Assembly (NCBI RefSeq): GCF_009711345.1
Contig: NZ_SMMA01000065.1
Coordinates: forward strand, 231,042-295,041
Origin: Pseudovibrio flavus
Lineage (GTDB): Bacteria > Pseudomonadota > Alphaproteobacteria > Rhizobiales > Stappiaceae
Reading direction: 5' to 3'
Length of the DNA stretch: 64,000 nucleotides
In this document: positions 44,230 to 52,817 of the stretch, in pieces
How positions within the stretch are numbered: position 1 is the first letter of the stretch
Layout of the letters: the number at the start of each line of letters is the position of its first letter
Translations under genes and position numbers: made by a program
Notes under the pieces: model-generated
Databases searched by the model: none
What the model saw: only the letters and a program-made list of their open reading frames with translations
What the model was told of the DNA's origin: nothing

Positions 44230-44266
44230 AAAAAAGGCGCAGCCAAATCGGCCGCGCCATATTTTT
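44230..44266 (-). terminator. Rho-independent terminator between fixK and hemN
   Basis: GGCGC-A-GCC (44236-44244) pairs with GGC-C-GCGCC (44250-44258). The single mismatch on the plus strand is a G-U pair on the minus strand, where a T-run (complement of 44230-44235) follows. It ends hemN and may also stop fixK, since ATATTTTT lies on its right. Confidence 0.88.
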
Positions 44267-44288
44267 ATCTACTTGGGCAATTTAGGCG

Positions 44289-45638
44289 TTAGACAGCAAC
44301 AGAGTGCTTGGCAGTCTGCTTTGCAAGATACGCATCAAATGCTGCTGCAACGACGCGCACATAGCGCCGACCCTGATCACTCACCATAACGCGGTTATTA
44401 TCAATAACGACCAGGCCATCTTCCATGAGTGGCTCAAGCGCTTTCATGCTGTCGTCAAAGTGAGAGATCGGCAGGCCAAACCGGCGGGCGGTGTCTTCCA
44501 GATCAACCTGATAAACGGTCATGATCCGCTCGATAATGTCGGCGCGGCAGCGATCATCATCATTGATCGCAATGCCCTTTTTCACGGGCAGGATGCCAGC
44601 TTCAACACAGCGAGACCATTCATTTGTTTCTGGTGTTGATTGCACATAGCCGGAAGGCAAAAAACCGATAGAGCTTGGACCAAACCCAACAAGCGTCTGG
44701 GCTGTATCTGTCGTATAGCCTTGGAAGTTTCGGCGCAGGCGGCCTTGTTTCAGCGCGACTGCCATCTCGTCTTCAGGCAGGGCAAAGTGATCGAGACCAA
44801 TTGCATCATAACCAGCTTCAACGAGAGCACTGCGAGAAACGTCAGACAGGCGAATGCGCTCCTGCGTGTTTGGCAGTAGGTCTTCGTCAATAAGGCGCTG
44901 ATGCTTCTTGAACCACGGCACATGCGCATAACCAAACAGGGCAACACGCGTAGGGGAGAGGCCCTTGGTGAGCTGAACGGTTTTGCGGATAGTCTCTTCT
45001 GTCTGACCCGGTAGACCGTACATCAAGTCGAAGTTGATGCGCTCCAACCCCTGATGACGCAGGAATGCCACAGCAGAGGACACAACCGAGAACGGCTGCA
45101 CGCGTCCAATAAGCTTTTGAACTTCAGGATCGAAATCCTGCACACCCAAGCTCGTCCGGTTGATACCGGCCATTGCCAGCGTCTCGGCCAGATAAGGCGT
45201 GACTGTACGCGGATCTAGCTCGATGGCGTGTTCAAGGTTCTCTTGAAGATCAAAGGACTGCTTCAGTTTGGCGGTGATTTCCAAAAAGCGGTCGCGGGAA
45301 AGCATAGACGGCGTTCCGCCACCCCAGTGGATGTGTGAAACAGGGCGCCCTTTGCCCAAGTACTTCAGTACAAGGTCAATCTCTTTCAAGAGCGTCTGCG
45401 CGTAGGCATCCACTGGCGCGTCCTGCCGCGTGGCTTTGGTATTGCAGCCGCAATAGTGGCAAAGCTCACGACAATAGGGAACGTGCAGGTAGAGGGACAA
45501 AGGCTCTTCCGGCGCAAGGTCCTCAAGCCAGTTCCCATAAAGGGTCGGTGTTACGGCCTCCGAAAAGTGCGGAGCTGTCGGGTACGACGTGTAACGCGGA
45601 ACATTGCGCGTGGCGTAGCGTGTCTCTAGGTCAGTCAT
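44289..45638 (-). CDS. hemN: Oxygen-independent coproporphyrinogen III oxidase
   Basis: Radical-SAM enzyme of 449 aa that converts coproporphyrinogen III to protoporphyrinogen IX without oxygen, for haem synthesis at low oxygen. The 4Fe-4S motif is YCRELCHYCGC (CxxxCxxC), following SLYLHVPYC. IHWGGGTPSML and SLGVQDFD are family blocks. The N-terminal RYTSYPTAPHF is typical and fixes the start near the ATG at 45638. There is no Shine-Dalgarno before that ATG, and a perfect FNR/FixK box lies 35 bases upstream. It is divergent from the AbrB-type gene. Confidence 0.95.
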   Translation of the reverse strand: MTDLETRYATRNVPRYTSYPTAPHFSEAVTPTLYGNWLEDLAPEEPLSLYLHVPYCRELCHYCGCNTKATRQDAPVDAYAQTLLKEIDLVLKYLGKGRPVSHIHWGGGTPSMLSRDRFLEITAKLKQSFDLQENLEHAIELDPRTVTPYLAETLAMAGINRTSLGVQDFDPEVQKLIGRVQPFSVVSSAVAFLRHQGLERINFDLMYGLPGQTEETIRKTVQLTKGLSPTRVALFGYAHVPWFKKHQRLIDEDLLPNTQERIRLSDVSRSALVEAGYDAIGLDHFALPEDEMAVALKQGRLRRNFQGYTTDTAQTLVGFGPSSIGFLPSGYVQSTPETNEWSRCVEAGILPVKKGIAINDDDRCRADIIERIMTVYQVDLEDTARRFGLPISHFDDSMKALEPLMEDGLVVIDNNRVMVSDQGRRYVRVVAAAFDAYLAKQTAKHSVAV

Positions 45639-45645
45639 GCACGTT

Positions 45646-45686
45646 AAAATACGCAGGACAAGGCGTCGCACTTTGATTTGAATCAA
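45646..45686 (-). promoter_or_regulatory. FixK/FNR-type box and -10 element of hemN
   Basis: TTGATTTGAATCAA (45673-45686) is a perfect TTGAT-N4-ATCAA box. On the minus strand TATTTT (45651-45646) lies with its centre 31 bases downstream, the spacing of class II FNR-dependent promoters (box at about -41.5). That places the transcript start at or one to two bases from the hemN ATG. Confidence 0.8.
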
Positions 45687-45805
45687 GTGGTAATCCGTAT
45701 TCTGCGTTTCCTCTGCTTTTTTTCAGAATTTTGCGTTCGTTCCGATGCGGAAACAAATAGCTAGATAGGCTTTGTCCCTTGGCATTGCTTTACGAGCCAG
45801 CTTTG

Positions 45806-45850
45806 TTGACCTAAATCAGGTCACTCCACTTCCCATTGCAACCTTACGAT
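45806..45850 (+). promoter_or_regulatory. FixK/FNR-like box upstream of the AbrB-type gene
   Basis: TTGACCTAAATCAG (45806-45819) matches TTGA-N6-TCAA with one mismatch. TACGAT at 45845-45850 is a possible -10, though its distance of 35 bases from the box centre is slightly longer than ideal. It supports low-oxygen control of the downstream gene and the choice of the ATG at 45869. Confidence 0.55.
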
Positions 45851-45868
45851 TCTCTACCAAGGCTACCC

Positions 45869-46933
45869 ATGCTCCAAAAGCTGAACACTGACAAGCGGAT
45901 AAAAACCGTACTGGCTACATCTTTGGCTCTGCTTATCGGTGCAGCGGGTGCGTTTTTAGCTCAAAGTGTGGGCCTGCCTGCCGCAATGCTTTCCGGTTCT
46001 ATGGTCGCTGTAAGCGTAGCAGCTCTGCTTCGCGCGCCTATCGCGTTTCCAATAATCATCCGTGACATCTGTTTTGTTGCCATCGGCATTGCTATGGGGC
46101 AGGGCGTTACACCGGAATCTCTGGCTGGTCTCAGTCGCTGGCCTATTTCCCTCACACTGATCGCGCTAGTTGTTGTAGCGATCACGCTGTCCTGCTTCTT
46201 CTTTCTCAAGAACGTTTGCGGGTGGAAGCGTGATGTTTCCTTCTTTGCCTCTGTTCCCGGCGCGCTTGGTTATGTCATCGCTTTGGCAGAAGAAAGGCGT
46301 ATCAGCATATCGCCGATTATGACGGTTCAAATTCTACGTCTATTGGCGCTGGTTGCTATTGTGCCAACCTTGCTGACTTGGGGCCGCGATACAAACATCG
46401 AACCCCAGCAGGTCTCGACCTTCTCCACCCCGCTAGAGATGATCGTGCTGGCAGGTCTTTGCATTGTCGCGGGCTACATCGGCCACAGAATAAAACTTCC
46501 TGCCGGTTTGCTTACTGGTGCATTCATCGTCAGCTCGCTTTTGAACGGTAGTGGCCTAATGACGGTCAATCTGCCGCCGATTATCACTGACCCGTTTTAT
46601 ATCGGTCTCGGCGTTATGATCGGTTACCGGTTTATAGAAGTGCCGATGGAAAACCTGCTTCGTTGGCTGAGGGCGTCAGTCGGCTCTTTTTTCATCGGCC
46701 TTGCCGTATCGATGTTCTGCGCCTTTTCGGTGGCAACGTTGCTCGATCTGCCGTTTGGACAGTTGTTCCTCGCTTACGCGCCAGGGGGGATGGAAGTGAT
46801 GACACTTCTGGCATTCATGCTGGACATGGATCCGGCATTCGTAGCGACCCATCAGCTCGTTCGTTACATCGGTATGGTGGTGTGTATGCCCTTGGCAGCA
46901 AAGCTGATACTGGGATCGTCGCGTGGGCAGTGA
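45869..46933 (+). CDS. AbrB-family integral membrane protein (PF05145-type)
   Basis: A 354-aa inner-membrane protein with about ten helices and an internal duplication (LPAAMLSGSMVAVSVAALL and LPAGLLTGAFIVSSLLNGSG). It also has SVPGALGYVIALAEE and APGGMEVMTLLAFML. This belongs to the membrane AbrB family, often mislabelled as ammonia monooxygenase or as the unrelated AbrB regulator. Its substrate is unknown. It stands between hemN and ccoN with its own FixK-like box. The ATG at 45869 has AAGG eight bases upstream; the TTG at 45836 would precede the predicted transcript start. Confidence 0.85.
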   Translation: MLQKLNTDKRIKTVLATSLALLIGAAGAFLAQSVGLPAAMLSGSMVAVSVAALLRAPIAFPIIIRDICFVAIGIAMGQGVTPESLAGLSRWPISLTLIALVVVAITLSCFFFLKNVCGWKRDVSFFASVPGALGYVIALAEERRISISPIMTVQILRLLALVAIVPTLLTWGRDTNIEPQQVSTFSTPLEMIVLAGLCIVAGYIGHRIKLPAGLLTGAFIVSSLLNGSGLMTVNLPPIITDPFYIGLGVMIGYRFIEVPMENLLRWLRASVGSFFIGLAVSMFCAFSVATLLDLPFGQLFLAYAPGGMEVMTLLAFMLDMDPAFVATHQLVRYIGMVVCMPLAAKLILGSSRGQ

Positions 46934-47090
46934 TTTAGAGCGCCAAAAATCCCAGTTGCCTTAACGGTATGAAAAATAAGGGGTTTAAAAGTTTTCCCCT
47001 GCTGCCCTTACGGCGCGCATAGTGGAAAACTACGAAATTCTGCGGATATGGCAGTTTAGAAGACTTTTATTTTTGTGACGCGCCGTAATT

Positions 47091-47132
47091 TTGACATGCA
47101 TCAAGGGCGAGGCAATTTGCCCTCCCTAGTTT
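47091..47132 (+). promoter_or_regulatory. FixK/FNR box and -10 element of the cbb3 operon
   Basis: TTGACATGCATCAA (47091-47104) matches TTGA-N6-TCAA exactly. TAGTTT (47127-47132) lies with its centre 32 bases downstream, the class II spacing. The transcript would start near 47139, giving a leader of about 55 bases before ccoN. Confidence 0.8.
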
Positions 47133-47193
47133 GCCCAAGAGAGATTCTACTCTGGGATCCCTTCTTTAAGCATTTTAAAACGAGGCTCACGTC

Positions 47194-48849
47194 ATGGCAG
47201 TACGTAAAGCCAGACACTTAACACTAGAAGAGGGTGGTTTTGCTTTATCCCTCACCATTCTGGCGTTTTTGTGTCTTATCGTCGCTGGTCGAACTTACGA
47301 CCAGGTTCTCGCGTTCCACGCCGTAGTTCTTACTGTGGCAATGCTCGCGGGGGTATTCGTAATTTTTCGTCGGTACTTCGACGAGGTTAATCAACCGGCT
47401 CCTTTAGAAATTGATGATCGTCCCAACTACAATATGGGACCGGTCAAGTTCTCAGCATGGATGGCAGTGTTTTGGGGCGTCGCCGGCTTTCTGGTTGGCT
47501 GCATCATTGCTTTCCAGCTGGCGTATCCAGCGCTGAACCTTGATCTTCCGTGGACGAGCTTTGGCCGTCTGCGCCCGCTGCACACTTCTGCAGTGATCTT
47601 CGCCTTCGGTGGTAACGTGTTGCTGGCAACATCGTTCTACGTCGTGCAGAGAACCTGTAATGCTCGTATGCCGGGCCAGATCTCTCCTTGGTTTGTTGTT
47701 CTGGGCTACAACCTGTTTATCGTTATCGCGGGTACCGGTTACCTGCTCGGCGTTACTCAGGGCAAAGAATATGCTGAGCCAGAGTGGTACGCAGACTGGA
47801 TGCTGACCATCGTTTGGGTCGCCTATCTGCTTGTATTCCTCGGCACCATTTGGCGCCGCCGCGAGCCGCACATTTACGTGGCAAACTGGTTCTACCTTGC
47901 GTTTATTGTCACCGTTGCAGTGCTGCACATCTTCAATAACGCCTCGCTTCCTGTGAGCATCTACTCCAGTAAGTCCTATATCGTCTGGTCCGGTGTACAA
48001 GATGCAATGGTTCAGTGGTGGTATGGCCACAACGCAGTGGGCTTCTTCCTCACCGCAGGCTTCCTTGCCATCATGTACTACTTCATCCCAAAGCGTGCTG
48101 AGCGTCCGGTATATTCTTACCGTCTGTCTATCGTGCACTTCTGGGCGCTGATCTTCATCTACATCTGGGCAGGTCCTCACCACTTGCACTACACCGCGCT
48201 GCCTCAGTGGGCATCAACCCTTGGTATGACCTTCTCCATCATCCTCTGGATGCCGTCTTGGGGTGGTATGATCAACGGTTTGATGACGCTCTCTGGCGCA
48301 TGGGACAAGCTGCGCACCGACCCTGTTCTGCGTATGATGGTTGTTTCTGTAGCGTTCTACGGCATGTCCACCTTCGAAGGTCCGGTTATGTCCATCCGCG
48401 CAGTGAACTCCCTGTCTCACTACACAGACTGGACCATCGGTCACGTTCACGCTGGTGCTCTGGGCTGGGTTGGCTACATCTCCTTCGGTGCTCTGTACTG
48501 CTTGATCCCATGGCTTTATGGCCGTCGCAATGTGTACTCCCTGAAGCTGGTTGACTGGCACTTCTGGATCTCCACTCTGGGTATCGTTCTTTACATCTGT
48601 GCGATGTGGGTCTCCGGTATCATGCAGGGTCTGATGTGGCGTGCGTACGATAGCCTCGGCTTCCTCGAGTACTCCTTCATCGAAACCGTTGACGCGATGC
48701 ATCCTTACTATGTGATCCGTGCTATTGGCGGAACGATGTTCCTGATCGGTGCCCTGATCATGGTTTACAACCTGATCATGACCGCCCTGCACAGCGAAGA
48801 AGCTGAATCCGCAAGCGAGCCAAATTCCGGCTTGGTCGCGGCTGAATAA
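47194..48849 (+). CDS. ccoN: cbb3-type cytochrome c oxidase subunit I
   Basis: Catalytic subunit of the high-affinity terminal oxidase, 551 aa with twelve helices or more. It carries low-spin haem b, the haem b3-CuB site and the proton channel. The histidines are visible in [30 protein letters not shown] (CuB), [14 protein letters not shown], and the haem pair in [19 protein letters not shown]. The ATG at 47194 follows GAGG. It is the first gene of ccoNOQP, 14 bases before ccoO, under a clear FixK/FNR box. Confidence 0.97.
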   Translation: MAVRKARHLTLEEGGFALSLTILAFLCLIVAGRTYDQVLAFHAVVLTVAMLAGVFVIFRRYFDEVNQPAPLEIDDRPNYNMGPVKFSAWMAVFWGVAGFLVGCIIAFQLAYPALNLDLPWTSFGRLRPLHTSAVIFAFGGNVLLATSFYVVQRTCNARMPGQISPWFVVLGYNLFIVIAGTGYLLGVTQGKEYAEPEWYADWMLTIVWVAYLLVFLGTIWRRREPHIYVANWFYLAFIVTVAVLHIFNNASLPVSIYSSKSYIVWSGVQDAMVQWWYGHNAVGFFLTAGFLAIMYYFIPKRAERPVYSYRLSIVHFWALIFIYIWAGPHHLHYTALPQWASTLGMTFSIILWMPSWGGMINGLMTLSGAWDKLRTDPVLRMMVVSVAFYGMSTFEGPVMSIRAVNSLSHYTDWTIGHVHAGALGWVGYISFGALYCLIPWLYGRRNVYSLKLVDWHFWISTLGIVLYICAMWVSGIMQGLMWRAYDSLGFLEYSFIETVDAMHPYYVIRAIGGTMFLIGALIMVYNLIMTALHSEEAESASEPNSGLVAAE

Positions 48850-48863
48850 AGGGGGGACGCGAT

Positions 48864-49597
48864 ATGTCAGCTTGGAAAAAGCACCAAATCTTTGAAAAGA
48901 ACTCGTTCTTCCTGATTATCGGTATCGTTGTGATGATCTCGATTGGCGGTCTGGGGAAATCGTGCCCCTGTTCTATCTCAAGAGCACGATTGAAAAGACC
49001 GAGGGTATGCGCCCTTACACGCCTCTGGAACTGGCTGGTCGAAACATCTATGTGCGTGAGGGTTGCTATACCTGTCACTCCCAGATGGTTCGCCCGCTGC
49101 GTGACGAACTGGAACGCTACGGCCCGTACTCTCTGGCCGCAGAATCCATGTACGACCGTCCATTCCAGTGGGGTTCCAAACGTACTGGTCCTGACCTTGC
49201 CCGCGTTGGTGGTAAATACTCCGACGAATGGCAGCGCGATCACTTGATTGATCCGCGTTCGGTCTCTCCGACCTCTATCATGCCGGGTTATCCGTTCCTG
49301 ATGGATAAAACCATCTCGGCGCGCGGCATTGAAGATCATCTCAAGGTCAATGTTGTCTACGGTGTGCCTTACACCGAAGAGCAGATCGCAAAAGCAAGTG
49401 CGGACTTGTTCGCCCAGGCTCAACCGGATTCCGATGCTGCCTATGAATTCGAAGAGCGTTATCCGGGTGTGCTGGTTCGTGATTTCGATGGCGATCCGAC
49501 CAAAGTCACAGAGATGGATGCAATCATCGCCTATCTGCAAATGCTGGGCACGCTGGTTGACTTTGATCTCTACGACGAAAAAGCGAACCTGAGATAG
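48864..49597 (+). CDS. ccoO: cbb3 oxidase subunit II (mono-haem c), interrupted by a one-base frameshift
   Basis: The gene starts ATG 48864 after GGGGGGAC with [20 protein letters not shown], the usual CcoO membrane anchor. That frame leaves the family sequence at GGL (48951-48953). The rest, [20 protein letters not shown] then [11 protein letters not shown] with the haem c CxxCH, continues in another frame from 48962 to the stop at 49597. A base appears missing in or beside the GGGG at 48953-48956; family members usually read GGLVEIVPL. With one more base (or a -1 slip on GGGG) the protein reads GGLGEIVPL. This could be a real mutation, a programmed slip or a sequence error. Confidence 0.9.
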
Positions 49598-49606
49598 GAG
49601 GGCAAA

Positions 49607-49765
49607 ATGGACGAGACTTATGCCTTTCTGGCGAACTTTGCTCAAACAGGGGGTCTCATCTACTTCATGGCGATTTTTGCCGGAGTAGTGATCTACGCCC
49701 TGTGGCCCGGGAACAAGGATAGCTTCGAGGAAGCAGCCCACATTCCGCTTCGGGAGGACGATTGA
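49607..49765 (+). CDS. ccoQ: cbb3 oxidase small subunit CcoQ
   Basis: A 52-aa protein with one transmembrane helix (GGLIYFMAIFAGVVIYALWP) and a polar C-terminal tail. Its place between ccoO and ccoP is diagnostic. CcoQ stabilises or assembles the oxidase complex. The ATG at 49607 follows AGGAGGG. The final A of its TGA is the A of the ccoP ATG, so translation is coupled. Confidence 0.93.
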   Translation: MDETYAFLANFAQTGGLIYFMAIFAGVVIYALWPGNKDSFEEAAHIPLREDD

Positions 49766-50640
49766 TGGCTGATCACAAGAAAGAAATCGACAACGTAACC
49801 GGTGTTGAAACAACCGGTCACGAGTGGGACGGCCTGAAGGAACTCAACAATCCGCTTCCAAAGTGGTGGTTGTATATCTTCTACGCCACGATCGCCTGGT
49901 CCGTGGTCTACTGGATCCTCATGCCGTCGTGGCCGCTAATCAACAGCTACACAACCGGTCTGTTGGGCTACAGCCAGCGCTCTGTTGCAACGCAGGAGTA
50001 TGACGAAGCGCTGGAAGCTCGTGCGCAGACTGGTCAGGAACTGATGAATGCGTCTCTGGAAGAAATCCAGAATACGCCTCAGCTTCTTGAGTTCGCCATG
50101 GCGAACGGTGGTGCAGCGTTTGCTGATAACTGCGCCCCATGTCACGGCACGGGTGCAACCGGCTTTGTGGGCTATCCAAACCTGCAGGACGACAACTGGA
50201 TTTGGGGCGGTACCCTTGACGATATCGCAATGACCATCTCCTACGGTGTTCGCTCTGAGCATGACGAAACCCGTGTTGGCGAAATGCTCGCATTTGGCCG
50301 CGATGAGTTGCTCGACAAAGAGCAGGTCAAGACGGTGTCCAACTATGTGGCATCTCTTGCTGGTCTGGACACGAACCCGTCCTACGACATGGCAGCAGGC
50401 AAGGAACTCTATGCTGAGAACTGTGCATCCTGTCACGCAGACAACGGCACAGGCCTTCAGGAGCTGGGCGCACCAAACCTGACCAGCCCAAGCTGGGTTT
50501 ACGACCGCTCTGTTGAAGGGATCGTTGCTCAGGTCAATAATCCGCGTCACGGCGTAATGCCTGCATGGATCGACCGTTTGGGTGAAACCACCGTCAAGTC
50601 TTTGGCTGTCTACGTTCACTCTCTTGGTGGCGGTCAGTAG
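49765..50640 (+). CDS. ccoP: cbb3 oxidase subunit III (di-haem c)
   Basis: A 291-aa membrane-anchored di-haem cytochrome c. The N-terminal helix pair (PKWWLYIFYATIAWSVVYWI, then LINSYTTGLLGYSQR) is followed by two haem c sites, CAPCHGTG and CASCHADNG, with methionine ligands expected in the regions of GEMLAFG and HGVMPAW. It passes electrons from soluble cytochrome c to CcoO and CcoN. The start overlaps the ccoQ stop (TGATG). Confidence 0.97.
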   Translation: MADHKKEIDNVTGVETTGHEWDGLKELNNPLPKWWLYIFYATIAWSVVYWILMPSWPLINSYTTGLLGYSQRSVATQEYDEALEARAQTGQELMNASLEEIQNTPQLLEFAMANGGAAFADNCAPCHGTGATGFVGYPNLQDDNWIWGGTLDDIAMTISYGVRSEHDETRVGEMLAFGRDELLDKEQVKTVSNYVASLAGLDTNPSYDMAAGKELYAENCASCHADNGTGLQELGAPNLTSPSWVYDRSVEGIVAQVNNPRHGVMPAWIDRLGETTVKSLAVYVHSLGGGQ

Positions 50641-50665
50641 GTCAAACAGGACGACATACGACAAG

Positions 50666-50690
50666 AACCGGCGGGAGCTTTCCGCCGGTT
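50666..50690 (+). terminator. Hairpin between ccoP and ccoG
   Basis: Exact arms AACCGGCGG (50666-50674) and CCGCCGGTT (50682-50690) around a seven-base loop lie 25 bases past the ccoP stop. Only TTTGG follows, so it may attenuate rather than stop transcription into ccoGHIS, or protect the ccoNOQP mRNA end. Confidence 0.65.
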
Positions 50691-50736
50691 TGGCACTAGC
50701 GAACACGCAATAGGCAAAAGGCTACAGGCACAGGTC

Positions 50737-52197
50737 ATGAAAACTGACGTCACCCCAACTGCCAATACCGACGACGAAAGCTGGTTCGCTTCCGCCGCCA
50801 AAGTTTATCCGGCCAGCGTCAAGGGCCGGTTTCGTAATATCAAGTGGGCCATTTTGGCGGTCACGCTCGGAATTTACTACTTCCTGCCATTTGTTCGCTG
50901 GGACAGAGGACCTAATCTGCCCGACCAGGCAGTCCTTATCGATTTCGAGCGCAAACGCGCCTACTTCTTCTTTCTCGATATCTGGCCGCAGGAAGTCTTT
51001 TACATAACCGGCCTGCTGGTTATGGCATCCGTCGCCCTGTTTTTGATGAACGCCATCGCAGGCCGTGTTTGGTGTGGCTACCTTTGCCCTCAGACCGTCT
51101 GGACCGATCTCTTCCTGCGCGTTGAAAGCTGGATTGAGGGTGAGCGCCGCCAGCGTATCGCCCTTGACCGTGCTCCGTGGACGGGAAGCAAGCTGGCCAA
51201 GAAGTCGCTCAAGCACTTTATTTGGTTGATGATCGCATGGTGGACCGGTGGTGCATGGGTACTGTACTTCGCAGATGCGCCAACACTGGTTGTTGATCTG
51301 GCCACCGGTCAGGCTCCACTGGCAGCCTACATCTGGATTGGCATTCTCACCTTCACCACCTATTCCCTAGCGGGCCACATGCGCGAGCAGGTGTGCACTT
51401 ATATGTGCCCGTGGCCTCGTATTCAGGCAGCGCTTACCGATGAGTACGCTCTGAACGTGACTTACCGCGCAGACCGAGGCGAGCCGCGTGGTCACCTGAA
51501 AGAGAACCGCAAACGGGTGGAAGCTGGTCTTCCTGCGGGCGACTGTATCGATTGTTATCAGTGTCTGCACGTGTGCCCGACTGGCGTCGATATTCGCAAT
51601 GGTATTCAGCTTGATTGTATCCAGTGCGGTTTGTGCATTGATGCCTGCGATACCGTTATGACAAAGATCGGCAAACCGACTGGCCTTATCGCGTATGATA
51701 CCGATGACAACGTAGATCGCCGTGAACAGGGCAAACCGCCGATCTACCGCTTTGTAAGACCGCGCACGATCATCTACGCGACAATCATTGCAGGTATTAG
51801 CGCCTTGATGCTCTACAGCTTGATGAACCGTGAATACAGCGGCCTGTCTGTGGTGCATGACCGTAACCCGCTGTTTGTGGTGCAGTCTGACCGCTCCATC
51901 CGCAACGGATACTCTTTGCGTGTGATGAACCGCGTACCTGAAGAACAAACACTGCTGCTTTCCATCTCAGGAATGCCTGAAGGAAGCGAATTTGAGGTTG
52001 TCGGTACTCCAACCAACGCAAACGGCGAAGTTGCAGTTGTTGTAGGACCGGATAGAACCCGCGCACTGCGTGCCTTGGTATTCTCGCCTGAGGGTGTGAA
52101 GATGCCAAGCACTAGCGAACTTGTATTTATTTTGAAGAACCCGAAGACCGGAGAAGTCTCCACTATTCATGACTTCTTCCGCGCTCCTGCTCAATAA
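50737..52197 (+). CDS. ccoG: Cytochrome oxidase accessory protein CcoG (FixG/RdxA)
   Basis: A 486-aa membrane iron-sulfur protein. It has several helices in the first half, WCGYLCPQTVWTDLF, and two ferredoxin-type clusters (CIDCYQCLHVCPTGVDIRNG, then CIQCGLCIDACDTVM). The C-terminal immunoglobulin-like domain (from about residue 370) is periplasmic. It supports copper delivery and maturation of cbb3 oxidase, probably as a Cu(II) reductase. It is the first gene of the assembly set ccoGHIS, following ccoP by 96 bases. Confidence 0.96.
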   Translation: MKTDVTPTANTDDESWFASAAKVYPASVKGRFRNIKWAILAVTLGIYYFLPFVRWDRGPNLPDQAVLIDFERKRAYFFFLDIWPQEVFYITGLLVMASVALFLMNAIAGRVWCGYLCPQTVWTDLFLRVESWIEGERRQRIALDRAPWTGSKLAKKSLKHFIWLMIAWWTGGAWVLYFADAPTLVVDLATGQAPLAAYIWIGILTFTTYSLAGHMREQVCTYMCPWPRIQAALTDEYALNVTYRADRGEPRGHLKENRKRVEAGLPAGDCIDCYQCLHVCPTGVDIRNGIQLDCIQCGLCIDACDTVMTKIGKPTGLIAYDTDDNVDRREQGKPPIYRFVRPRTIIYATIIAGISALMLYSLMNREYSGLSVVHDRNPLFVVQSDRSIRNGYSLRVMNRVPEEQTLLLSISGMPEGSEFEVVGTPTNANGEVAVVVGPDRTRALRALVFSPEGVKMPSTSELVFILKNPKTGEVSTIHDFFRAPAQ

Positions 52198-52279
52198 GGC
52201 AAGGGCTCCCAAGGTTGTTTACAGAATGGCCGTCACCCCCAAACAATGGCGGTCATTCAGCAAAGCATTAGGAATAAAC

Positions 52280-52807
52280 ATGGCTTACTCTGTTAACAGT
52301 TCTGATCAAAAAAGCCGTTTCACAATTAAAGGCTGGCATGTGCTTGTCGCTTTTATTGCCTTCTTCGGCATCATCGCATCGGTGAACGGATTTATGGTTT
52401 TCAAGGCAATCGGAACCTTCCCGGGAACAGAGGTATCCAGCTCCTATAAGGTCTCCCAACGCTACAATCAGGAAATTGCACGCGCCAAGGCGCAGGAGGC
52501 TCTTGGCTGGGCGGTAGAAGCCAATGTTGAACGCAGCAGTGACGGTGTTGTTCAGGTGTTGTTGCAGGCAAGCGATAAGGAAGGCGCGCCGATTACCGGC
52601 GAGCGCTTTATGGTTACGTTCAAGCGGCCAACGCTAACCAGTGCAGATGTAACTCTGCCGCTATCCGAGAAGTCCTCCGGTGTATTCGTCGGCAATATTT
52701 CAGATATTGCAGCGGGTAACTGGGATATCGTTGTTGAAGGTTATCTGCTCAACGATCCCCAAACGCCAATATTCCGTTCTAAAAACCGGACGTTCTTTAC
52801 GGAATAA
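52280..52807 (+). CDS. ccoH: FixH / CcoH assembly protein
   Basis: A 175-aa protein with one N-terminal transmembrane helix (GWHVLVAFIAFFGIIASVNG) and a periplasmic domain (SSYKVSQRYNQEIARAKAQE, family signature YxxSQxYN). It takes part in cbb3 oxidase assembly, binding the CcoI-CcoS or subunit complexes. The ATG at 52280 with AGGA seven bases upstream is preferred over in-frame starts at 52226 and 52169; the last would overlap ccoG by 29 bases. Confidence 0.92.
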   Translation: MAYSVNSSDQKSRFTIKGWHVLVAFIAFFGIIASVNGFMVFKAIGTFPGTEVSSSYKVSQRYNQEIARAKAQEALGWAVEANVERSSDGVVQVLLQASDKEGAPITGERFMVTFKRPTLTSADVTLPLSEKSSGVFVGNISDIAAGNWDIVVEGYLLNDPQTPIFRSKNRTFFTE

Positions 52808-52817
52808 GGTTTAGCCG

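Noticed and set aside
44289-45686. Longer hemN start at the TTG at 45686
   Set aside because: That codon is part of the perfect FNR/FixK box and upstream of the predicted transcript start.
47452-48189. A 245-codon minus-strand frame inside ccoN
   Set aside because: It is antisense to the conserved haem-binding region of ccoN; its histidine-rich composition mirrors the sense codons.
48776-49813. A 345-codon open frame on the minus strand opposite ccoO, ccoQ and the start of ccoP
   Set aside because: It lies antisense to firmly identified cbb3 genes, shows no family resemblance, and is explained by codon bias of the sense strand.
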